NCBI GenBank assembly: GCA_963749515.1
Contig: CAVVMR010000001.1
Span: forward strand, 868,001-932,000
Source: Gaiellasilicea sp963749515
GTDB taxonomy: Bacteria; Actinomycetota; Thermoleophilia; Gaiellales; Gaiellaceae
Direction: 5' to 3'
DNA: 64,000 bases
How positions within the stretch are numbered: the stretch's first letter is position 1; the number at the start of each line of letters is the position of its first letter. Both the position numbers and the translations under genes were made by a program. Below the pieces are notes generated by a model. That model was given only the letters and a program-made list of their open reading frames with translations. It was not told the DNA's origin and did no database searches. Shown here piece after piece: positions 58,937 through 64,000 of the stretch.

Positions 58937-58953
58937 GCCGGGCTATGCCCGGC
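58937..58953. repeat. Perfect hairpin GCCGGGC-TAT-GCCCGGC after atpG
   Basis: A 7-base stem with a three-base loop, about 50 bases beyond the atpG stop. With the larger hairpin at 59002-59028 it fills the gap where atpD would be expected. Either terminator or REP-like. Confidence 0.45.
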
Positions 58954-59001
58954 GGGAGGCGCAGCATGCTTGTCCGGAGCGAAGCGAAGAAGGAGGGGGC
59001 T

Positions 59002-59028
59002 CACGGGGGAACCACGGGTTCCCCCGTG
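59002..59028. terminator. Perfect 12-bp hairpin with ACG loop
   Basis: Left arm CACGGGGGAACC, loop ACG, right arm GGTTCCCCCGTG, no mismatch, followed by TTCACATAAC. It is a likely terminator of the ATP synthase operon or a REP-like element; it shares the long stem and three-base loop of the hairpin at 44427-44455. The gap 58889-59084 holds no other recognisable feature. Confidence 0.55.
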
Positions 59029-59070
59029 TTCACATAACTCGTGCTTAACAGCGGTCACCGGCGGTCCGAC

Positions 59071-59076
59071 TAGGAT
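59071..59076 (+). promoter_or_regulatory. Candidate -10 element (TAGGAT) before the MoxR operon
   Basis: TAGGAT ends 8 bases before the ATG at 59085; TTAACA at 59045-59050 is 20 bases upstream as a loose -35. There is no Shine-Dalgarno, as at other operon starts in the window. Confidence 0.4.
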
Positions 59077-59084
59077 CCGGGGCC

Positions 59085-60128
59085 ATGGAGACCGGGGTCG
59101 AGCGCGAGCAGGAACCGGACCGCTTCGCACCGGCGATCGACGTGGCGACGCGTCTTCTCAACAACATCGAGACCGTCGTCTACGGCAAGCGCGAGGAGGT
59201 CAAGCTCGTCCTCGCCGCGCTGATGTGTGGCGGCCACGTGCTGCTGGAGGACGTCCCGGGCACGGCGAAGACGGTTCTCGCCCGGGCGATCGGCGGGAGC
59301 ATCGACGGGGTCACGATCTCGCGGATCCAGTGCACGCCCGACCTTCAGCCGACCGATGTCACGGGCATGTCCGTCTTCGATCAGAAGACGCGTGACTTCG
59401 AGTTCCGGCCGGGGCCGATCTTCACCAACGTGCTCCTGGTCGACGAGATCAACCGCGCAACGCCGAAGACCCAGTCGGCGCTGCTCGAGGCCATGGCCGA
59501 AGGTCAGGTGACCGTCGACGGAGTGACGATGCAGCTCCCGAGCCCCTTCTTCCTCCTCGCGACGGACAACCCGATCGAGTACGAGGGCACGTTCCCGCTG
59601 CCCGAGGCGCAGCTCGACCGTTTTCTGCTGCGCACCGCGCTCGGGTACCCGGGCGTGATCGAGGAGCGGCGGATCCTGGAGGAGCAGCGCTACCGCCATC
59701 CCCTCGGTGAGCTCCAGCCGACCGTCACGCTCGAGGACATCCGCGAGCTGCGTGACGCCGCGCAGCACGTCTACGTCGACGAGGTGCTGCACAACTGGAT
59801 CGTCGATCTCGTTCGCGCCACCCGCGAGCTCGATGTCGTCTCGATCGGCAGCTCTGTCCGCGGCAGCCTCGCCGTCGAGCGGGTCGCGCGCGCCTGGGCG
59901 CTTCTGAACGGCCGCGGCTACGTCATCCCCGAGGACGTCGAGCGCCTGTTCGTCCCCGTGCTCGTGCACCGCGTCGTCTTCACGCCCGCCCTCGTCGCCC
60001 GCGCGCGGGCGGCCGGGTGGCCCGCCGCGATCGAGGAGTTTCGCCAGGCCTGCCTCGAGCTCGCGCCCCGCCCCGGCTCCGACGAGGATCCGCTGTTTCA
60101 CGAGCGGCCCGTCGAGGCTGGAACTTGA
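59085..60128 (+). CDS. MoxR-family AAA+ ATPase
   Basis: A 347-residue chaperone-like ATPase that typically works with VWA proteins to mature or insert metal into partners. The Walker A is DVPGTAKTVLARA with Lys62, the Walker B is LLVDEINRATPKTQSALLEA, and FFLLATDNPIEYEGTFPLPE is the sensor 1 region. The C-terminal lid ends in a variable helix. Its stop overlaps the TTG of the DUF58 gene, giving the standard MoxR-DUF58-VWA operon seen in many bacteria (Bat/aerotolerance type). Confidence 0.95.
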   Translation: METGVEREQEPDRFAPAIDVATRLLNNIETVVYGKREEVKLVLAALMCGGHVLLEDVPGTAKTVLARAIGGSIDGVTISRIQCTPDLQPTDVTGMSVFDQKTRDFEFRPGPIFTNVLLVDEINRATPKTQSALLEAMAEGQVTVDGVTMQLPSPFFLLATDNPIEYEGTFPLPEAQLDRFLLRTALGYPGVIEERRILEEQRYRHPLGELQPTVTLEDIRELRDAAQHVYVDEVLHNWIVDLVRATRELDVVSIGSSVRGSLAVERVARAWALLNGRGYVIPEDVERLFVPVLVHRVVFTPALVARARAAGWPAAIEEFRQACLELAPRPGSDEDPLFHERPVEAGT

Positions 60129-61048
60129 GCGGCGGCCGCCAGACCTTCGAACTCTTTGCCCGCCGCCGCTTGATGGGGCTGGCGCACGGGACGATGCGGA
60201 GCGTGCGCCGCGGCCGCGGCTTCGAGGTCGCGGGCTCGCGCCCCTACCGCCCGGGTGACGACATCCGCACGATCGACTGGTCAGCCTCGGCCCGGCTCTC
60301 TTCCGCGCGCGGGCAGGATGAGTTCGTCGTCCGTGAGCGCTACGCGGACGAAGGCCCGCGTGTGGTCGTCGTCGCCGACCGCCGTCCCGAGCTGAACCTC
60401 CACGAGGCTCCTCTGCCCTGGCTCGACAAGGCTGCGGCGATGCGGACGGCGCTCGAGATCGTGCTCGCGAGCGCAGCCCAGGCCGGGGGTTTCGTCGGCT
60501 ACATCGACGCCGCGGATGGGGAGCCGTACTGGCTGCCGCCGCGTGGCGAGCGCCGCCTCGCGCACGTTCGCGAGGAGCGCCTTGACACCGCCGGCTGGGC
60601 CGCTCCTCCCGACGGCGTCGCGCGCTCGCTCGAGCACCTTTTCGAGCACCGTCGCCAGGTCACGGCAGGCAGCTTCGTCTTCGTGCTCTCGGACTTCCTC
60701 GAGCTGCCAAGCAGGGAGACCTGGCTCACCGCCGTGGAGCATCTCTGGGACGTCATACCTGTCGTGATCCAGGATCCGGTCTGGGAGCAGAGCTTCCCCG
60801 AGGTGGGCGGGATCGTCGTGCCGCTGCGAGATCCGCGCAGCGGGCGTGTGACGCACGTCCGGCTGACGAGGAAGGAAGCAGCTGCGCGAAAGCGCACACA
60901 CGAGGAGCGGCTGACGGCGCTGCTGGACGAGCTCGCGCTGCTGGATCTCGATCCGCTTCTGATCTCCTCGAGTGAGCCGTCCGAGATCCTCGCGGCCTTT
61001 CTCGACTGGACCGAGTTTCGCCGGGCACGACGCGGAGTCGTTGCGTGA
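60125..61048 (+). CDS. DUF58 (VWA-like) protein of the MoxR operon
   Basis: A 307-residue cytoplasmic protein with the DUF58 signature SRPYRPGDDIRTIDWSASAR at residues ~37-56. A VWA-like core follows (VVVVADRRPELNL, where the MIDAS DxSxS is replaced; SFVFVLSDFLELP). The TTG start overlaps the moxR stop (TTGA) and gives the best N-terminus. It probably binds the MoxR ATPase and a target. The stop overlaps the next GTG. Confidence 0.88.
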   Translation: MSGGRQTFELFARRRLMGLAHGTMRSVRRGRGFEVAGSRPYRPGDDIRTIDWSASARLSSARGQDEFVVRERYADEGPRVVVVADRRPELNLHEAPLPWLDKAAAMRTALEIVLASAAQAGGFVGYIDAADGEPYWLPPRGERRLAHVREERLDTAGWAAPPDGVARSLEHLFEHRRQVTAGSFVFVLSDFLELPSRETWLTAVEHLWDVIPVVIQDPVWEQSFPEVGGIVVPLRDPRSGRVTHVRLTRKEAAARKRTHEERLTALLDELALLDLDPLLISSSEPSEILAAFLDWTEFRRARRGVVA

Positions 61049-62028
61049 CGCGCCGCTGGACGCTCGCTGGCGCAATCCTCGTGCTGCTGGCAGTCGCGGC
61101 CGGCGCGTTCGCCGTCCTGCGCGACAGCGGCGACGACTCGAGTCTCCGCCCGCTGCGCGCCCGCGCTGTCCTCTCCGACCGGATCGTTGTCTTCGGCGAC
61201 ACGGTCCGAGCGCAGGTCGAGATCACCTTCGACCGGCGCCAGATCGACCCGGCGGCGATCAAGGTGCGCGCAGGCTTCAAGGCGTGGAGGCGGGTCGGCC
61301 CGGCGCAGGTGACGCGCGCCGACGCAGGCTCGAGCTCGTTCCTGAAGATCGTGTACGTGCTCCGCTGCCTGACTCAGCCGTGCGTGCCCGCGCGCGACAC
61401 GCTGCCCTTCGAGTTCGACCCGGCGCGCGTCGAGTTCGTCAACCGCCAGGGCGGGCGTGGTGCGTTGCGGCTGGAGTGGCCGCGCCTGATCGTCCACTCG
61501 CGGATCGGGCCAGGCGATCTGTCCAACGCGGCACCCTGGCGGCTCGACGACACGACGGTCCCGGAGCCTTCGTTCCGCTTCTCGCCGGGACGGCTGCTCG
61601 CACTCCTGCTCGCCGCCGCTGTGCTTCTCCTCGGCGTCGCCGCCGTGCTCGCGTATTTCGGCTGGCCGCGCCGGCAGTTCGAGCCGGAACCGGAGCCCGA
61701 GCCTGAGCCCGACCTGCTGCTGACGCCGCTCGAGCGGGCGCTCGAGCTGCTCGAGGACGCGGCGGGTGCGGACGGAGCCGCCGACCAGCGCCGTTCGCTG
61801 GAGCTCGTCGCCGAGGTCCTCGCCGAGCGTGGTGAGGAGGACGGTCTCGCCCAGACGGCGCGCGAGCTCGCCTGGTCGCCGACCGCGCCGCCGCTCGCCG
61901 CGACGAAGCAACTCGCGACGCGGGTGCGCGAGGCGCTCGAGGAAGAGCTGCGCCTGCTCGAGGAGGAGCGGCGGTTGGAGGAGGAGCGCCGACGCGCTGC
62001 GGAGGAGGAACATGCGCTGGTGGAGTAG
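61045..62028 (+). CDS. Membrane protein of the MoxR operon (BatD-like position)
   Basis: A 327-residue protein with an N-terminal helix or signal anchor (WTLAGAILVLLAVAAGAFAV), an extracytoplasmic beta-rich domain with ARAVLSDRIVVFGDTVRAQV and a Cys pair (LRCLTQPC), a second helix (LLALLLAAAVLLLGVAAVLA), a (Pro-Glu)n linker, and a cytoplasmic Glu/Arg-rich tail that should form a coiled coil. Two-helix membrane proteins of this layout replace BatD in many actinobacterial MoxR operons, but sequence similarity is not clear. It overlaps both neighbours. Confidence 0.7.
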   Translation: MTRRWTLAGAILVLLAVAAGAFAVLRDSGDDSSLRPLRARAVLSDRIVVFGDTVRAQVEITFDRRQIDPAAIKVRAGFKAWRRVGPAQVTRADAGSSSFLKIVYVLRCLTQPCVPARDTLPFEFDPARVEFVNRQGGRGALRLEWPRLIVHSRIGPGDLSNAAPWRLDDTTVPEPSFRFSPGRLLALLLAAAVLLLGVAAVLAYFGWPRRQFEPEPEPEPEPDLLLTPLERALELLEDAAGADGAADQRRSLELVAEVLAERGEEDGLAQTARELAWSPTAPPLAATKQLATRVREALEEELRLLEEERRLEEERRRAAEEEHALVE

Positions 62029-62848
62029 CCGACAGCCTGCGGTCGGAACGCACGACGTTCGCTCGTTCCGCGGAGCGGCAAGGAGGACGCTGGCCCTGCG
62101 GGTGCTCTTCGCGGGCGGTGCGGTGCTTCTGCTCGCGGCCGCAGTGTCGAGCGCACGGGACCTCGACACGCGGGACCGCGGGTTGCTGCCGACCGGCACC
62201 ACCGGCGTCGTCGTGCTCGACCTCTCGCTCTCGATCCTCGACGACCAGTCGGGCGTGGTGCGCCGGACGCTCCAGACCCTCGTCGACGGGGACTCACCAG
62301 TGGGGCTCGTCATCTTCTCCGACGTCCCCTACGAGCTGCTGCCACCGGGAACGCCCGCGAAGGAGCTGGAAGCGGTCATCCGGCTGCTGACACCGACCGC
62401 CGGCGGCAATGTCGTCAGCCCGTGGTCGGACACGTTCCGCAGTGGGACGCGGATCTCGACTGCGCTCCAGCTCGCGAGGGACATGCTCGTCGGCGACCGC
62501 GTCAAGGACGGCTCGATCCTGCTCGTCAGCGACCTCGAGACCGCGCCCGACGACGTGCCGGAGACGGCGAAGGTGCTGCGGGCGATCCAGCGTTCAGGTA
62601 CGCCGGTTCGCCTGCTCGCGCTCGGGCCGTCGAGCGACGCGCGCGCCCTCTTCGGCGGCATCCTCGGTCCCGGTGCATTTGCGCCGCTCACGGAGGGTCC
62701 GGTACGCGCGCCCGAGCCGCCGGACGCAGGCCGACGTCCGTTGCCGAAGACGATGCTCCTGCTCGGGCTGCTCTTCCTCGTCGCCCTCGCGGCGCATGAG
62801 CGGTACGCCGGGCGGCTGGCGCTGCCGGCGCGGAGGGCCCCCGCGTGA
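62012..62848 (+). CDS. VWA-domain membrane protein (BatA/BatB-like)
   Basis: A 278-residue protein. A transmembrane helix (LRVLFAGGAVLLLAAAVSSA) precedes a von Willebrand A domain whose MIDAS begins VVVLDLSLSILDD (DxSxS), with LVIFSDVPYELLPPGT and ILLVSDLETAPDDVPETAKV as further core strands. A second helix (TMLLLGLLFLVALAAH) lies near the end. The ATG at 62012, after GGAGGAGGAA, lies inside the previous gene (17-base overlap). It is probably metal-binding and bound by the MoxR ATPase. Confidence 0.85.
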   Translation: MRWWSSRQPAVGTHDVRSFRGAARRTLALRVLFAGGAVLLLAAAVSSARDLDTRDRGLLPTGTTGVVVLDLSLSILDDQSGVVRRTLQTLVDGDSPVGLVIFSDVPYELLPPGTPAKELEAVIRLLTPTAGGNVVSPWSDTFRSGTRISTALQLARDMLVGDRVKDGSILLVSDLETAPDDVPETAKVLRAIQRSGTPVRLLALGPSSDARALFGGILGPGAFAPLTEGPVRAPEPPDAGRRPLPKTMLLLGLLFLVALAAHERYAGRLALPARRAPA

Positions 62849-63510
62849 GACGTGTCCGGTTGCCGCGGGAGCTGCTCCTCGTCGTTGCGGCTGCGTGCGC
62901 GATTCTGGCGGCCTTCCTCGGCCTCACCGCTGCCGATGTGGCGCGCTGGCGCGACACGGTACCCGCGGACGACATCCGCTTCCGAGTCGGCTCGGGCGGC
63001 GCGAAGCTCTGGCGGCCGGAGACACTTGCACCCTTCGGCGCGGGCAAGCGAGTGCTCGGGCTCGAGGACGACCTCGCCTTCCGCTACATGCTCCAGGATC
63101 TGCGCTCCAGCAAGCTTCGCGACGCGACGGTCTCCGATCCCACGCTTGCATTGGCGCGCACGGCTACTGCAGAGCAGCTGGATTCGATCGTCGTTCACGA
63201 CCCCGATCTGAAGCTTCGCTCGCGCGCGTCGACCTTGCTGGGCGTGCTCAGCGTCGCAACCTGGAACTCCACGCCGACGGGCGGAGTCCCGGGCCAGGAC
63301 CAGTCGGACCTCTTGCTCAGCGCGATCGCGAGCTTCGAGGAGGCGATCACCCTCGACCCCGAGAACGACGACGCGAAGTACAACCTCCAGCTGCTGCTCG
63401 TGCGCGGCTCCGGCCTGCTTCCGTCGGAGGCCACCGCAGGCAAGAACCCGCTTCCGGGCGGCCGTGGCTCGCGTGGCGCGGGTGCGGGCGAGCCCGGCAG
63501 CGGCTACTAG
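62845..63510 (+). CDS. Membrane-anchored TPR-like protein (BatC/BatE-like position)
   Basis: A 221-residue protein with an N-terminal signal anchor (LLLVVAAACAILAAFLGLTA) and a helical extracytoplasmic part. SAIASFEEAITLDPENDDAK is a single clear TPR-like motif at residues ~154-173, and NLQLLLVRGSGLLP follows. The end is Gly/Ser-rich. BatC/E homologues carry TPRs beside VWA proteins, matching its place here. The GTG overlaps the previous stop. Confidence 0.7.
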   Translation: MRRVRLPRELLLVVAAACAILAAFLGLTAADVARWRDTVPADDIRFRVGSGGAKLWRPETLAPFGAGKRVLGLEDDLAFRYMLQDLRSSKLRDATVSDPTLALARTATAEQLDSIVVHDPDLKLRSRASTLLGVLSVATWNSTPTGGVPGQDQSDLLLSAIASFEEAITLDPENDDAKYNLQLLLVRGSGLLPSEATAGKNPLPGGRGSRGAGAGEPGSGY

Positions 63511-63514
63511 CCCG

Positions 63515-64000
63515 ATGAGCTTCACCCTCCTCACGCCGCTCGGCGCCCTGCTCGCTCTCGCCGTCGCGGTGCCCATCGCCGCGCTCGTCCTCGTGCGCCG
63601 CCGCGGCGCGGCGGTGCGCAGGGCGATTGGGCTGCCAGAGCCGTCCGTCATCGCCCGTCGTCTTCCGCTCGTCGCTGTGCTGTGCGTGGGAGTGCTGCTC
63701 GGCCTGGCGGCTACTCAACCGCGGCTGGACTGGACCTCGGAGCGCAAGGTGAGGTCGGACGCCGAGGCGTTCGTGGTCCTCGACACGTCGCGCTCGATGC
63801 TGGCGCGGTCGAGCCGGACCTCGCCGATCCGCTACGAGCGGGCCAACCGCGCCGCGCTGCAGTTTCGCGGCGCGTTCGAGGACGTGCCCGTCGGGCTCGC
63901 GTCCTTCACCGACCGGGTTCTGCCGCATCTCTTCCCGAGCGTCGACGACGACGTCTTCGTCGCGACCTTGCGGCGTTCGATCGGGGTCGACCGGCCGCCG
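63515..64000 (+). CDS. VWA-domain membrane protein (BatA-like), 3'-truncated by the window edge
   Basis: The visible 162 residues have two N-terminal helices (TPLGALLALAVAVPIAALVL and PLVAVLCVGVLLGLAATQP) and a VWA domain starting AFVVLDTSRSMLAR with an intact DxSxS MIDAS, then VPVGLASFTDRVLPHLFPS. This is a second VWA of the MoxR operon, with a more canonical MIDAS than the one at 62012. The rest lies beyond base 64,000. Confidence 0.88.
   Translation, partial: MSFTLLTPLGALLALAVAVPIAALVLVRRRGAAVRRAIGLPEPSVIARRLPLVAVLCVGVLLGLAATQPRLDWTSERKVRSDAEAFVVLDTSRSMLARSSRTSPIRYERANRAALQFRGAFEDVPVGLASFTDRVLPHLFPSVDDDVFVATLRRSIGVDRPP

Noticed and set aside
58970..59395. Plus-strand frame bridging the atpG-MoxR gap as a remnant of atpD or atpC
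   Set aside because: No beta-subunit P-loop (GGAGVGKT) or epsilon-like sequence is present; the frame is an Arg-rich shadow of the MoxR gene and hairpins.

Overview
The window is about 70% GC and almost fully coding, with GTG and TTG starts, ATGA/GTGA stop-start overlaps and many genes whose -10 hexamer lies only 6-10 bases before the start codon. Gene content (DUF5995, DUF4389 and TIMP-like secreted proteins, PduO-type adenosyltransferase, the rpmE-prfA-prmC-tsaC-glyA-upp-atp order) suggests a deep-branching actinobacterium, most likely class Thermoleophilia (Gaiellales or Solirubrobacterales). That assignment is an inference from family content and codon bias. No rRNA, tRNA, CRISPR array or prophage was seen.

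Layout. 1-8.6 kb: truncated thiolase, TIMP-like secreted protein, GNAT, secreted beta-propeller-like protein, 3-hydroxybutyryl-CoA dehydrogenase, DUF4214-methyltransferase, REC/HD-GYP regulator, acyl-CoA dehydrogenase, cob(I)alamin adenosyltransferase and a TauE/SafE permease. 8.6-28.2 kb (minus strand): one giant secreted repeat protein of about 6,500 residues, split over several frames by single-base insertions. From N to C terminus it has a signal peptide, 12 units of about 212 residues each with a Cys pair, about 30 Ig-like units of about 91 residues, a PASTA-like domain, and a C-terminal response-regulator-receiver-like domain. 28.6-29.7 kb: a secreted protein with a decayed metallopeptidase motif.

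29.8-38.5 kb: a split acyl-CoA mutase (large chain and separate B12-binding chain) around two paralogous membrane proteins and a beta-lactamase-fold hydrolase, then an M23 peptidase and an etfB-etfA-ETF:quinone oxidoreductase operon. With the thiolase, both dehydrogenases and the adenosyltransferase this makes a coherent set for short and branched acyl-CoA oxidation, cofactor supply and electron delivery to quinone. 38.5-41 kb: M48 peptidase and a DUF4389 membrane protein on the minus strand, then a threonine-dehydratase-like enzyme divergent from them.

41-58.9 kb: a conserved translation/cell-envelope/ATP-synthase cluster (rpmE, DUF1385, prfA, prmC, tsaC, glyA, upp, a WecA/MraY-family transferase, atpI-like genes, atpBEFHAG). 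It is interrupted by two OsmC genes, a REP-associated transposase fragment, GNAT and DUF5995, and by a hybrid histidine kinase. atpD and atpC do not follow atpG: after two perfect hairpins the window continues with a MoxR-DUF58-VWA-TPR-VWA (Bat-like) operon that runs off the right edge.
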